A DNA stretch of 64,000 bases from Agroathelia rolfsii (Eukaryota; Basidiomycota; Agaricomycetes; Amylocorticiales; Amylocorticiaceae), in contig JABRWF010000001.1 in the NCBI GenBank assembly GCA_018343915.1, positions 1,612,001-1,676,000 on the forward strand, given 5' to 3'. The position numbers and the translations under genes are program-made. The notes under the pieces were generated by a model. It was not told the DNA's origin, made no database searches, and saw nothing but the letters and a program-made list of their open reading frames with translations. Positions 34,957 to 48,371 of this stretch are shown in pieces; positions within the stretch are counted from its first letter, which is position 1, and each line of letters begins with the position of its first letter.

Positions 34957-36419
34957 CGATGACGATATAGGTCCTTTCTGATGCCATTGGAACGAGCTGG
35001 GCCCCATCCTGTTTATTGGTACGTGGCCAGCATAGCATACATCTACGTCACTGTTCAGCTAACTAGTATGTCATTGAATAAACAGGACCGTCGTCATCGA
35101 CGTAGTGCGCACCCAACATTGACCATGGCATCATCACCCAGGTAGTGGTCTGGAACCCCGCAGTCGCGTGATGATGATATATGCAAACTCAGCAAGCCCT
35201 GAGTCCCCGTATTCTGTTTCTTCTTTTTCCTTTTTTTGTTCCATCATGATTACGACCGATCACTCTCCATTTGAACGACAAAGCAATTTTATAACATTAG
35301 CAAGGGGAAAGGGCTTTTTTTTTTGAACTTTTGTGACGTACCATGTTCTCTGATCACTTGATAAGCGAAAGAATAGTCAATTTCCAGTACCGACGGGACG
35401 AGTCTATTGAGGATCTGTGCATGGAAATCGGGAGTAACTGCGCAATATAATATACAGAGTCGAAGCATCTTCTCAAGATAAGCCCGCACGGCAAGTATCA
35501 AGATAGGCTGAAGAAACCAAGCTTATAAGAGATATAATGACCTAAGCGCGTTGTGGTAAGTGATGATTTTGGGTTGGTGTGCTCTCTGGCCATTAAAAGA
35601 CATGTATACCCCATCCTTGTTTAAAAAGACATATGTATCATCTGCGATACCGCTGCATTAGTACTTGCCGGAGTGAACATGATGTATGATATAGTATCAG
35701 ATGCATAAGACACGAATAATTTGCGACGTGTGGCCTATAAGGGGCAATCCAGAACAGAATACCTGGTACTTGAAAGTTGAGGGTGTCTAAAGACCCGCGA
35801 CGTACTGCCGTCATAACGAGATATCCACAAGTCGATGGTTGGACCTCTCTTAGAGGTTCTGGATAGTGCAATTTCATTTGATATGGCTCCCAAGTAAATT
35901 TGCGGGTGAGCCACCAGCTTGGAACCCGCAGTTGCTAGCATGGTCGGGATCCCAACAACAACAACGTTTCTTGATGACAGAATGTGATGTTCAAGCTCGA
36001 GACGCAGCCTCAGTTGAAATAGCTCTAGTATGGCCCGCTGTCAGCATCGCCTTTCTACTAGTGTTGTTGTTGACAACAAGTTCACGTTGAATGATGGAGA
36101 AGGTGATTGTTCGGTGTGATTAGTGGAATGGGGTGCTGGTACCAATTCGGGGGAAAGATCGGCCGGCCGGAGAGTATGGTATGGTATTGGGGGGAGGGGG
36201 GGATAGCTCCGCTTGGGCAGCCTATCACCGTGCGGCCTTTGGGGAGATGGTTGATGGCAGAGCATAGATTGTACCCTGTAAGTGTGCGAAATTACCTACA
36301 CCCGTCTCTTTCTGCGGCCATCTTTTGCACAACGGGCGATTATAAGGTCTATCGGCGATTCACACTCATATCCTAGCTCTCCTTCATTCCCTCTTCCCAT
36401 CTATACCCCCCTCCCCAGG
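34957..36419. other. Intergenic, no gene seen
   Basis: About 1.46 kb between the small gene and biotin synthase. The frames on both strands lack domains and matching splice sites. It holds the promoter of the biotin synthase gene. Confidence 0.4.
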
Positions 36420-38043
36420 ATGTTCCGCGCTACCGCACCAAGATTATCACACATCACGCGCTCGCTCGCGACTCATGCGCCCACAACGACGACAAGCGCA
36501 CTCCCAAAGACAAGGCACGACTGGGCTAAGAACGAGGTACAGAAGATCTACGACACCCCACTGCTGGAGCTGGTCTATCGTGCCGCTGGTGTACACAGGC
36601 AATATCATGATCCCAGCAAAATTCAATTATGTACCCTCATGAACATCAAGAGTGCGTTTGGGCCCCTCCTCTCCGCTCAATTTCCATGAGAGCTCACTCA
36701 AAATGCGCTTATCACCATTTTCAAATTATCTGCAGCTGGCGGATGTACTGAGGATTGTATGTCGAGAGATCAGAAGCGATATCATATTACCGCAGAGAAA
36801 TTAATATGCGCTGCTAAACAGGCTCATACTGCTCTCAGTCGTCCAAGTACTCTACGGCCACCAAGGCATCCCGCCTCGTCGACATTGAGCCCGTGCTTGA
36901 AGCTGCGCGCAAGGCAAAGGCAAACGGCAGCACGCGGTTCTGCATGGGTGCCGCGTGGAGGGACCTCGCGGGCCGCAAGAGTGGCTTCCAGAAGATCCTG
37001 ACCATGGTCAAGGAGGTTCGCGGTATGGGCATGGAGGTCTGCACTACCCTGGGCATGCTATCGCCCGAGCAAGCGAGACAGCTTAAAGAGGCGTGAGTAA
37101 TTTGTTTTCCACTATGGAAAACGTATGTAGGGAGCATGCTGATCTGATCGCTTCTTTCTCAGTGGCCTGACCGCATACAATCACAATCTTGACACATCTC
37201 GCGAGTTTTACCCACAGGTGAGTATGATCGTAGGGTTTATCATTTTCCCTGCCCTTTCCTTGTCTTTCCATCTACTTTTGAAAAGATCTGAATGATCGCC
37301 TCAGGTTATCACCACACGCTCTTACGATGAGAGATTAGACACGATCTCTGCCGTCAGAGACGCAGGCATCAGTGTTTGCTCTGGTGGTATCTTGGGTCTT
37401 GGTGAAACGGACATTGACCGCGTCGGTCTCATCTGGGAGGTTTCCAAGTACGTCCATACATATCTAGTTACAAACCTTAGTGCTGACTGGTTTCCATAGC
37501 ATGCCAGAGCACCCAGAGTCTTTCCCTGTCAACGCATTGGTGCCGATCGAAGGTACACCTTTGGAAAAGAATGAGGTTCGTCTTATATTTTAATTTTATT
37601 AGCGCATATACCCAGCTTACTCGACTCGCACGTGCAGCCCGTGAAGTATCACACCCTTATTCGCACCATTGCCACCGCGCGCATTGTGTTGCCTACAACG
37701 ATCATCCGTCTGGCTGCTGGCAGGAACATCATGGCAGAGTCGGAGCAGGCTATGTGTTTCATGGCGGGTGCTAACGCTGTCTTCACCGGAGAGCAGATGC
37801 TGACCACACCCTGCTCTCCATGGGACGAAGTCCGTACTCTTGGTTTCATCAATTCTATGGTAAATCCAGTGTCTGATCTATTTGTGATTTTAGGACAAGG
37901 CAATGATGGGCCGCTGGGGACTGGAGGGTATGAGGAGCTTCGAGCAAGTCAACGTCGCCAAAAAGGAAGGGGAGAGGCTGCCGACTTCTGAGGTCCCCAA
38001 AACCTCGGCTCCTGAGGCTGCAGAGGTACAAAAGACAAACTGA
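36420..38043 (+). CDS. BIO2: Biotin synthase
   Basis: Eight exons: 36420-36651, 36736-36756, 36822-37092, 37163-37217, 37305-37447, 37500-37575, 37638-37829 and 37894-38043; 379 residues. The N-terminus ([19 protein letters not shown]) is Arg/Ser/Thr-rich and looks like a mitochondrial targeting sequence. The radical-SAM motif CTEDCSYC (C81, C85, C88) follows TGG. Other family blocks are [36 protein letters not shown] [13 protein letters not shown] and LAAGRNIM. The enzyme inserts sulfur into dethiobiotin, using the radical [4Fe-4S] cluster and a second Fe-S cluster. The cluster motif is encoded across a 21-nt exon and the next exon. The length fits yeast Bio2. Confidence 0.95.
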
Positions 38044-38952
38044 AAAGACGGTTACAATGCATCATTCTGACTGGATCGGAATGATGGGTATCAATCTCAA
38101 GTAGTGAACGTGTATGATGATGGCGTTAGTTATTTTGTTCGTGGGATCTTAGAAGATAGAAAGGATGAGGGACACAGATCATTTCGTGCTAAACTTGGAT
38201 GTTTTTGTGTATGGGACTTCCTTCAATCACGTCACCGTGTTTCTTTCCAAAAATGGCAGAACCGGTTGCGGCGTTAGAGCTGCATACGAACCCGTTTCTG
38301 TCTTTTTGGGCGCCTTTAGGTTAGACCTGCACGCGCATCATGGACACGATAATCATTTTCTTGCCATTGGGCCTGAGAGAGATCACTAGTTTTACTCAAG
38401 AATACAAACTGTAAATCAGATGCGGCTGGCTATCTGACCTTCTTTGGTGGCTAATGTCAATCCGGCTCCAACCTTGACACGAAGCACGAAAGTGTTGAAT
38501 GCCATGTCATCATCAACAAGTCCGTTCGATGGCCTGCCAAATGGATTGGGACGACTGGCACGGATACCGTCCGCAAGTTTCGCTTCAAAGTGTAGGGATC
38601 TGTACTACTAACCACCGTTATCGTCGCATTTCCTATGTGCCAGAATAGCGATTTATTCTTTCTATTCAACATCGCAAGAACTACAATGTCACAAGTTGAA
38701 CGACATTAGCATGTTTGAATCTTGAATAGTGTCTTTGACAGATGTCATTGGCACCCTGCATCGACTCCCGAATAAGTCCTCGATAGGCCTCAATCCCCAG
38801 GGACCTCGTATTTTTGCATGATTTTTTATATAACATATCTCTCGTGTGATGAAGGCGTCATCCTCGTATACATATCCTGCTACATGTCATTTCGTCTTCT
38901 ACTCATTACAGGACTGGGGACGGAAAACTCTTTCAGGCTACAAACAGCTCCT
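38044..38952. other. Intergenic, no gene seen
   Basis: About 0.9 kb between biotin synthase and the exonuclease-like gene. A 74-codon frame at 38165-38389 has no recognisable feature. Extra 5' exons of the downstream gene could lie near 38820-38950. Confidence 0.35.
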
Positions 38953-40024
38953 ATGAAAAATGTCATGCCCCCAGTATATCCTACCAGCAGGATATCTACC
39001 CACAATGGACAATCTTATGATTTCACGAATACGAATAGTACTCGTGATAATAATCCCAAGAGCAGGTGCGTTCTACACACCATAATACTGAATTTTGACA
39101 TCCGATGCTAGTCAAGATATGTGGGTGTTGAAGCTCAGGTTGTTATCACGGGCTCGTCTGCGGCAACATCAAAAGCCACTGTTGCGTACGTGACTCAAAA
39201 TGATCAAATGCTCTTCGACTTCGCTCACATGTAGAGTGAACTCTAGGCGTGTGGCAATCGTAGGTGCGGTATCATATCTCACCCTATTCAATCGCCATGT
39301 TTTTATAAGGTTTATTGCTCTAGATTACGACAGAGAGGTACTGCTTGATAGCCTTGTGAGACCAATGTATGCGTGCTTCATAGTTCTTTTCTGTTAAACG
39401 CTTACGTATGCCCCCAAAGGTCGCCTGTTCGTGACTTTCGTCAGCCCATCACGGGCCTCGAGCCTTCATATTTTGAAAATGGTGTGTTCAAATTTAATCT
39501 CTTGCACGTAATAGTAAATTCAAAACACAAGCACCGAGATTTGTGGAGGTGCAGCAAGTCGTTGTCAGCTTGATACAGAACAAGATTCTAGTTGGATACC
39601 AGCCATGGCTTTTTCTTTCTGTAGGAGATCCCCCTTCATATAGTAAATATCAGGTTGAAAGGTATGTTTTTCAGGTATTTGGTCTTCGACATTCCGCACA
39701 AGATACACGAGATGTGGCACTATTTGTGCCATTTCGACATGCTGTTCGCTTTAGGGAGCCACTGACACTTCAAAGTCTGGTATGGACGTTCATGGGACGA
39801 AATGTGGGTCGACTTGGCTATGATCATCCGGTCAGTGTTCTTCTTACCTTGGGGTAGCTCAATCAACCACGTCATTCATGATCATGGTAACGTAACAGGT
39901 AGAGAACGCACGTGCTGCTATGGATCTATATCGATCACAGCAAAGCAACTGGGAGCGTATGGTATCCGATGGCATCTGGCCTTGCCGTCTTCCGCCTCTT
40001 TCGTTTGCTATGCATTTTTCTTGA
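38953..40024 (+). CDS. REXO/ExoIII-fold protein with catalytic residues replaced (probable pseudo-exonuclease)
   Basis: Eight exons: 38953-39065, 39117-39185, 39235-39263, 39324-39366, 39420-39485, 39539-39620, 39675-39830 and 39899-40024; 227 residues. All junctions are GT-AG and the frame is continuous. The pattern follows the RNA exonuclease family (Rex4/REXO-like, DEDDh): RYVGVEAQVV, VAIVDYDREVLLDSLVRP, VRDFRQPITGLEP, KILVGYQPWLFLSV, QDTRDVALFVPF, GRNVGRLGYDHPVENARAAMDLYR. At the family's Exo I site (DxE, usually DCEMV) this protein has EAQVV. At Exo II (GHxxxxD-type) it has GYQPWLFLS. At Exo III (HxxxEDA) it has HPVENA. It should therefore fold as an exonuclease domain but not cut by the usual two-metal mechanism. 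The start is the least certain part. Confidence 0.75.
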
Positions 40025-40766
40025 TATCAAGGGACATTGATAGCTTTTGTGTCGGACAATTCCCTTTTTTTCGCTCCTACGGACCTGGACTGTTATCAAT
40101 AATTTCTCTCGTCTTGAGAAGAGGATTTCTGTGTTTTGACAAATTAAGTTGATGTTCGTTCGTGGGAGCCATGCGGAAGCATCATGACCCGCTCCACGAA
40201 TGTTGGCCAAGCCATCTGTATACGACCCTTCTCTTGCTTCTATTGGACCTGACTCTGGCTTCTCCTCACATTGAAAACAACTCGAAACATTGACTCAGAA
40301 TGAATGGCCAATAATCGTGTTATCTGGCTTCTATGCACCACACAATGCTCCATCAGGGGCTTATCAGCTGGCCTCCCAGGCCTCAAAAGAAGCCCATACC
40401 CTATTCTCGTTGGGGCTGAACGGCACTCCGTTCGAAGTCGACGTCGCAATTCCTCCCCCATCATTTGTTATCATCGACATCTAATCTAAGCAACGGAACT
40501 CCTCATTTCCCCGTCCGCTTCATGATCGAAATTCTTCTAGCGTCTCTTTACCCTAAAGTGACAGCGTAGCACTGTTCTTTGACATCAGAGTTGCTTTTCA
40601 AGTGACGGTGTTCCTTATGGTTTATGGCTTTTCCTGCCTTATCCTTGAGATTTTTAGGAGGTGCCCGGCTCCAAGCTGTTCCGCATATGCTAATACTTTA
40701 GTGCATAAATACTCATGCCCGTGCACCTTTGGATTGGTTGACCGAGTGTTCCTGTCATAGTACACC
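40025..40766. other. Intergenic upstream of THI4
   Basis: About 740 bp. I looked for a TPP riboswitch, known in some fungal thiamine genes, but did not find the paired CUGAGA and ACCUGAUCNGG-type conserved parts. A 64-codon frame at 40290-40484 has no domain. Confidence 0.4.
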
Positions 40767-42284
<1,518 letters not shown>

Positions 42285-42744
42285 ATCCATAGCAAAGCAT
42301 TTTGCATCCGATATTTGATAATTGATTTTTGTAGTTGAGTATGAATGAAGTGGATGCTATGGGATAGTTGTATTAGTAGCTTGCAGGTTGTAGGTGTACC
42401 AAGTACATGGAGAACTCAATTCAAATATGAAAATGCGCACGCTTCTACTTTCAAATGACAAGGAGTATATACTCGCTAGTTGGAATGAGAAACTTGTTGT
42501 GCTAAGACCATATAACTGTATTGTGACTCGGAAAGTCGTGTCACAACATGTCTTGATGCTACATCGCTGGAATGTCTTGATGTCGTTTTGTCATCTAGGC
42601 AGATATACATCCGGCCGAGGTGCAATGGTCCAAAACAACGCTCACTAACTATAGCCTGAGCAAGTGCAACCTGGAGGCGCCCATATTTTCGCACTACAAC
42701 AAGGCTTAACTGGGTACCACCGCTTCAACAACTGTTCCTAATCT
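42285..42744. other. Intergenic between THI4 and the deacetylase gene
   Basis: A 460-bp spacer between tandem genes; no feature recognised beyond the expected 3' region and promoter. Confidence 0.4.
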
Positions 42745-45164
42745 ATGCAATCCTTAGAAGGAGAGAGACAGAAGAAGCGAGTCGTAAGCATGCGCGATCT
42801 TATTTAACGCAGGCTCCGGCCTGCAGAGAGCATCATCTAAACGTCTTTATAAAATGACAGTGCTACTTCTTCGATTCTGATATTGGAGGCTTTCACTATG
42901 GACCTGGACACCCGTGCGCTGGTACTATCCTATGTGCATGACCATGACAAGTAATCATGTTGTTCCAGGATGAAGCCTACGCGCATACGGATGTGCCACT
43001 CCCTCGTTATGAACTACGGTCTGTACAAAAAGATGGAGATATTCGTGAGCGCTAGACTGTAACATTTGCCTCTATCCTTTTGGCTGCACTGACAGATAAT
43101 CCGAAAATATATTAGCGTGCAAAACCCGCTACGAAACGCGAGATGACCCAATTTCATTCAGACGAATATGTAGATTTCCTAAGCAAGATCACGCCCAGCA
43201 ACATGAACGCCTTCATAAGGGAGCAGCATAAATGTAATGAAGCCTCCCGTATGGACATTCATGCTCCTTTTAGCTAACCACTCCCAGACAATGTTGGTGA
43301 CGATTGCCCTGTATTCGATGGGCTGTTTGACTACTGTTCGATATCTGCTGGCGGATCGATGGGTACGTTGGATGCAATTAAAAACTCCGAAATTTTATAT
43401 CTCAGTTATAATCCTATGAAAGAGGGAGCCGCTCGCCTTAGCCGTGACAAATGCGATATTGCTATCAATTGGGCTGGAGGCCTACATCATGCCAAGAAGA
43501 GCGAAGCCAGTGGATTTTGTTATGTCAATGGTAGTAACGTCGTCACTATCACTTTTTTTGTCTTGGCTAATTTGAACGCGCACGACGTCATGAGATATTG
43601 TCCTAGGTATTCTTGAGCTCCTTCGGTGTGTCCGCATGATTATGTGCTTTTATAAATTCTGGTAACATTGGCTTCACAAGGTATCACCAACGTGTCCTGT
43701 ATATCGATATCGATGTTCATCATGGAGATGGTGTCGAGGAAGCATTTTATACCACCGATCGAGTCATGACAGTCAGCTTTCACAAGTATGGAGAGTTCTT
43801 CCCAGGGACTGGTGATGTACGAGTAAGTCGAGAGTTTCTTTCTTCATTCGTGCTCTAACTAATATGGAAGTCGACGCGGAGGATATTGGTATAGGGAAGG
43901 GAAGGAGATATGCGTTGAACATCCCCCTAAGGGACGGTATCAATGATGAAAGCTACAAATACATTTTTGAACCGGTATGGTCGACTTAGTGGCGCGCTAA
44001 AGCTGTGCCTTACTTATTTCATCTATAGGTGATACAACAAGTTATGGACTCCTATAGTCCCTCAGCAATTGTGCTCCAATGTGGCACTGATTCTTTATCC
44101 GGTGACAAACTCGGATGCTTCAACCTCTCTATGAGAGGTTCGTTCATCAGCTACCTCTGGGCGGTTTCGAGACACTCACATGCATTGATAGGTCATGCCA
44201 ATTGCGTTAAATTCGTGAAATCTTTCAATAAACCACTACTTCTTCTCGGTGGTGGAGGATATACGATGCGTAATGTAAGCCGCGCATGGGCTTTTGAGAC
44301 GGGTCTTGCTGCTGGTATGGAGCTTGGTCCGGGTAAGGAGTTACTCCATACGTGTGTCCTGCCCTACTAATCCAGCTTCATGGATTTAGAAATACCTGTA
44401 AACGAATACTACGAGTACTTTGGTCCCGACTATGAACTAGACGTCAAACCATCAAACGCTGATGATCAAAATACCCGTGCATACCTAGATCGTGTAAAGA
44501 ATATCGTCATTGATAATCTTCGGCATATTGGTGGACCACCCAGTGTTCAGATGTCCGGTACGCCCAAGCATTGCTCTTCATCTTCTGAGCTAAACGAACA
44601 ACCGGTTTAGATATTCCACCCCATCCTGTCGACACTATCATGGATGATCCTAATGCCGAAGAAGATTTAATACCTACAAATGCGGACGTAAGGCGACATA
44701 GGCGATTATTGGACTCACGTATACAAAATGATGGCGAGCTGAGCGACTCAGACGATGAAGGCGAGGGTGGTAGACGGAATCATGCGAGTCACAAGGCACC
44801 AGCACACACCAGCCCCAAGGCGATCGATAAACTCGTTGAAATGAAAGAGGCTACTGTCATCGATAAGGACAGTTATGATTCTATGGCAAATCCGAATCCA
44901 AATGCGGAAGACTCCAAACGTATTCGTGGTGAAGATGACCAAGGATTGATGATTGTTGACGAAAAGATAGACACGAACCCTAGTGATAGTCCGGACGAAG
45001 CAGGGAAAACGATGACAGATGCGTTGGTTGATGCCGCTCTTGCTGGCTCAAAAATCACGAATGAAGCAGCTGAGAACGCTGCTGCTGTTCTTGCTGCTGT
45101 ATCTTCTACAGTAACTGGAGCAACTACAACACTTTCGGATGCAGAGACAACAACAGCGCAATAA
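42745..45164 (+). CDS. RPD3: Class I histone deacetylase, Rpd3-type
   Basis: Thirteen exons: 42745-42783, 42861-42913, 42969-43044, 43116-43233, 43288-43362, 43423-43530, 43595-43625, 43681-43822, 43882-43974, 44029-44137, 44192-44332, 44390-44557 and 44611-45164; 568 residues. The start [13 protein letters not shown] joins [23 protein letters not shown]. The catalytic core has [18 protein letters not shown] (tandem His), [15 protein letters not shown] (zinc ligands), [14 protein letters not shown] and [18 protein letters not shown]. It is nearly identical in pattern to yeast Rpd3 and human HDAC1/2, the catalytic subunit of Sin3-type corepressors. The C-terminal tail of about 190 residues is acidic, then Ala/Thr-rich, and is longer than in yeast. 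A 31-nt exon encodes [10 protein letters not shown]. Confidence 0.95.
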
Positions 45165-45748
45165 GTCATGTATACATTTACATTTACATTAGTTTACTTA
45201 AAATACCTCATCACTGTGCGTTTCCACAATTGGTGTTACGGCAAATGGTTTGCTCAGCCTATGATATGAAGATGAGTGCAGCCTTGTGTGTGTGTGTGTA
45301 AAAATGACGTGCTAGGCCGAATACCATCTTGTATACATATTTCAGGCTAGTGATAGACGTGTACCTGAAGCAAAGTCAGGATAATTATTTGCTTTGTAAG
45401 GAAACTACCGATTTGATAACAAGCGATTCAAGACTGTATTATCAACCCCGCCTCGGTACGCGAATACATGTCTCCATCTCAACACCTGCCACCATCACTT
45501 TGAATCTCATGATAAGTGAGAAGTGCACCAGAGCCTGGCGCTAGTTTCTAACTACAATATCCCGGTAGCTGTATCATATGATTCGTCTTGCTGAATACTG
45601 TAATGGTGAAAACGATTGTTGCATATGTACCAGTTATAATGACTCGACGACATAACATTAATCGAGAGAGGATAAGTAGTGACTCTGAGTTTTGTAGAGT
45701 GATAAGATATTACAGGCTCTGGTAACAAACAGTGGCAGAATCCACAAA
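45165..45748. other. 3' spacer between convergent genes
   Basis: A 584-bp spacer between the deacetylase stop (+) and the F-box stop (-). It holds a short GT repeat at 45287-45300; nothing else recognised. Confidence 0.4.
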
Positions 45749-47545
45749 CTATTCATCACTAGAATCCGAGTCGTCCGAGTCGGAGTCCCAATGGAGATTG
45801 AGATAGTCAACGGCCTCTGGGAACCCATCGGAACCACTTTCCTCCCTAGAGCCCTTGTCACCCAGGCATATCAACTCTCGCACATGTCGATCAAGGCATG
45901 CATTCGAACTCTTGTGCACTCGAGATGTATGCGAGATAGCGAGGGTTATTAACTCAGCTCCACAACTGTTCCGTGATTCCATGCAATCCGCCAGTTGCCT
46001 AAGCAATTGACCGCTTGAGGATCGACGATGCACAGGGTTGCGCACATGGAGCATTGTTAGCTTGGCCAAAGATGGTGACAAAAATGCAGACCGTTCACGG
46101 CTAATGCCCGCCTTGCTTCGGGCGACATCAGCCTTCCCACGAGAATCTCCAGCGACGCGGGGGCGTAACGCGAATATCAAGTCCCTCAGGCTCCAGTCTT
46201 CTATGCGTAACACCTCTAAAGAGTGGGCAAGACCGAGTACATCTCTCCACCACTGTTCCGAAAGTTTTCTGTCCAGTGAGCAATCAAGTTTAAGAAGTCC
46301 GCCCAGATTGATCAGCTTCATGCACGAAAAAAGGATTTGTGGAAGGTCCATTTCAAGGTCATCACTCTTTTCCCACGAGCTTGAAAATGAAAGGGAGGAG
46401 CGCCGTCCGTTGTCCGAGTCAGAATTGAGGGAACAGGAGAAGAATCTCCTTCTGAAATGATCATAACTGCGAACCCGAATAATAGAGACGGACTTCTGTT
46501 TCAAGAGATTCGTAGCGGAAAGAAGGGTTTCCTTTAGGACATGTTTGTTGTCCGTAGCAAATTCAAGGGTGACACGTTCAAGGCCCCAAAGCACAGCTGG
46601 ATTGACTAGAGCCCTTACAATGAACGATCCGGTTTCTACTAATTCCAAGCACTTGAGCTGGGATAGTGAAAAATCCACCAATGGGACCGAGGGGCTTGAG
46701 CTTGGGGTCTCGTCACGAGCAACCTTGGTAAGGTGGAGATTTTGGAGCCCAGGAGAGTGCTTTAATATTCTAAAAATCTGCTCCAGGGACGATCCCGAAC
46801 CGGGAGGTAAATCGCAAAGACACAGCATCGTGAGATTACGCGCTTCAACGCGATCCCAATCAAACCAACAACCGCGTAGCTTCAAAATTTGTACGTGTTT
46901 CAAATTCTCGGGCTTAGGGATTGAAATGTCTGAGCCAGCAGGTGTAGGCAGTGTAGTGGCCCACCGAGGCCAGGGTTCACTGAAGCTCAGGTCCAGAATC
47001 TCCAAACGTGGCATATTTATCTGGAGTGCCTTGAGGATGATTGGTATGTCCTTAGAGGTATTATGCACATCCACATAAAGGGCTCTGGCTCTCTCCATAA
47101 AGGATAGGATTAAATGCTGGAACTGAGGCAAAGGTAGCATTTTGGAAGCGATCTTCTTGTCAATAACGATAGGCAGGTTCTTTGACCTTTTCAGAAACAT
47201 CTGCACCGCTTCCGCATTCATCGGAAATCCTTCGGTCCAAAGAGAGGGATCAGAGAGTGCAATGGAACGCCACCGACGGCAGACGTGGGAAACGCATCGG
47301 ACCCATTGAATATTTGACATATAACCAGCTCTACACCCATTTTTCGTATGATGAAATACAGCAGAAAGGATCTCGGGGGGGAGTTTTGTATTGATGAGTG
47401 TTAACATATTACAATCCGACATCGTCTCCTGGATTATGTTAGCAAGGCGATTATGAAGCAATCTACGCTCCTGTTCGAGTCGCTTGGTCAAGAGGCTTGG
47501 AAGCTCCTTTGGATCATCGGCATTTTGCATTGTTTGGTTCTGCAT
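45749..47545 (-). CDS. F-box-like protein with leucine-rich C-terminal part
   Basis: Single exon, 598 residues, from ATG 47545 (MQNQTMQNADD). The longer open frame upstream has no ATG. A coiled N-terminus (LTKRLEQERRLLHNRLANII) precedes the F-box core LINTKLPPEILSAVFHHTK. Then come WVRCVSHVCRRWRSIALSDP, LWTEGFP and MFLKRSKNLPIVID. About ten irregular leucine-rich segments follow, and an acidic tail (DSDSDDSDSSDE) ends the protein. By family it is likely an SCF adaptor with unknown target. The closest relative in the window is the gene at 49982-51820, with the same domain order and very similar wording throughout, implying local duplication. Confidence 0.88.
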   Translation of the reverse strand: MQNQTMQNADDPKELPSLLTKRLEQERRLLHNRLANIIQETMSDCNMLTLINTKLPPEILSAVFHHTKNGCRAGYMSNIQWVRCVSHVCRRWRSIALSDPSLWTEGFPMNAEAVQMFLKRSKNLPIVIDKKIASKMLPLPQFQHLILSFMERARALYVDVHNTSKDIPIILKALQINMPRLEILDLSFSEPWPRWATTLPTPAGSDISIPKPENLKHVQILKLRGCWFDWDRVEARNLTMLCLCDLPPGSGSSLEQIFRILKHSPGLQNLHLTKVARDETPSSSPSVPLVDFSLSQLKCLELVETGSFIVRALVNPAVLWGLERVTLEFATDNKHVLKETLLSATNLLKQKSVSIIRVRSYDHFRRRFFSCSLNSDSDNGRRSSLSFSSSWEKSDDLEMDLPQILFSCMKLINLGGLLKLDCSLDRKLSEQWWRDVLGLAHSLEVLRIEDWSLRDLIFALRPRVAGDSRGKADVARSKAGISRERSAFLSPSLAKLTMLHVRNPVHRRSSSGQLLRQLADCMESRNSCGAELITLAISHTSRVHKSSNACLDRHVRELICLGDKGSREESGSDGFPEAVDYLNLHWDSDSDDSDSSDE

Positions 47546-48148
47546 CGAATATGCCACGGGCAAATTCAAAAGATTCCTGGACGCATAAACCTGGCTTAAT
47601 TCAGCCAACACAGCAACAATTTAAACTTGAAACTTGCTCTAGGAATTGAATAGTGCTTGGAAATGAACTCTTTGGCTGGTCGGTTATATGAATGCACGAA
47701 AACTTTAAGCGCCGAGTGTTAAGTACAAGCGTGTGGAGGTTAGGGCGTAACTGAAGGCATGTTCACTGTAACGGTGAAACGGTGCAACGAACCACGGTGG
47801 CTAGCGCCAAATAGCCCATAACAATAGAACAGTTAAAAAAAACTCATAACCTTTGCGTTTTCCGTAGTTCAACTTCTTTGTTTGAAAAATACTACTAGTA
47901 TGTACATATCTAAATGATGTAAAACAAATCATTGCATCAGCCATAGCTGAACATCCTCCAACCGTATATTACCATGTGCTATCCTGTTGGTGGCTGTAAA
48001 GCTCTAGTCGTAATCCATTATTCGATATTCATGATTTCACAAACATCATAGTTATCACGTCAACTCAGTCTATTCTACACATTTTTCAATGACATCAGAG
48101 ATAATGTAGAGTTTTCTGCATCTTCTACACTCGTATAATGTCCGAATC
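47546..48148. other. Intergenic, AT-rich
   Basis: About 600 bp upstream of the F-box gene. AT-rich, no coding pattern; holds the F-box promoter. Confidence 0.4.
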
Positions 48149-48149
48149 A

Positions 48150-48360
48150 CACTTTCTCCTGGACCGGTAGGTCCAAGGGTAGGAAGGAGTGACCCTGAAG
48201 GGGTCACATGATAGGGTTAGAGAGTCACGTGATAGCTTAGTATTTAGGGCCGTGTGGCCATCTCATGTACCGACATCTGCACTTGTACCGTACTACGACG
48301 GTTATCCACTTGTGTTAGGTCCTCTAGGATCCCTTTGAGAGGCCCCCAGGGCCTCTCCAC
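48150..48360. mobile_element. Candidate degenerate LTR or non-autonomous element
   Basis: A 200-bp stretch with several perfect short inverted repeats: GGACC-GGTA-GGTCC at 48161-48174, GTGACCC-TGAAG-GGGTCAC at 48189-48207 and GAGAGGCCC-CCA-GGGCCTCTC at 48337-48357. It also has a near-direct repeat GTCACRTGATAG at 48203-48214 and 48224-48235 and a TATTTAGGG box near 48240. The word content recalls LTRs of agaricomycete retrotransposons, but I see no clear ends, target duplication or internal element. Tentative. Confidence 0.3.
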
Positions 48361-48371
48361 TCCCAACCTGT

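Noticed and set aside
40400..40766. TPP riboswitch upstream of THI4
   Set aside because: One TTGAGAT stretch near 40646 is loosely like the CUGAGA loop, but the partner loop and stems are absent.
46038..47394. Several plus-strand frames of 70-177 codons opposite the F-box gene at 45749-47545
   Set aside because: They are antisense shadows of an intact gene with a clear F-box signature.
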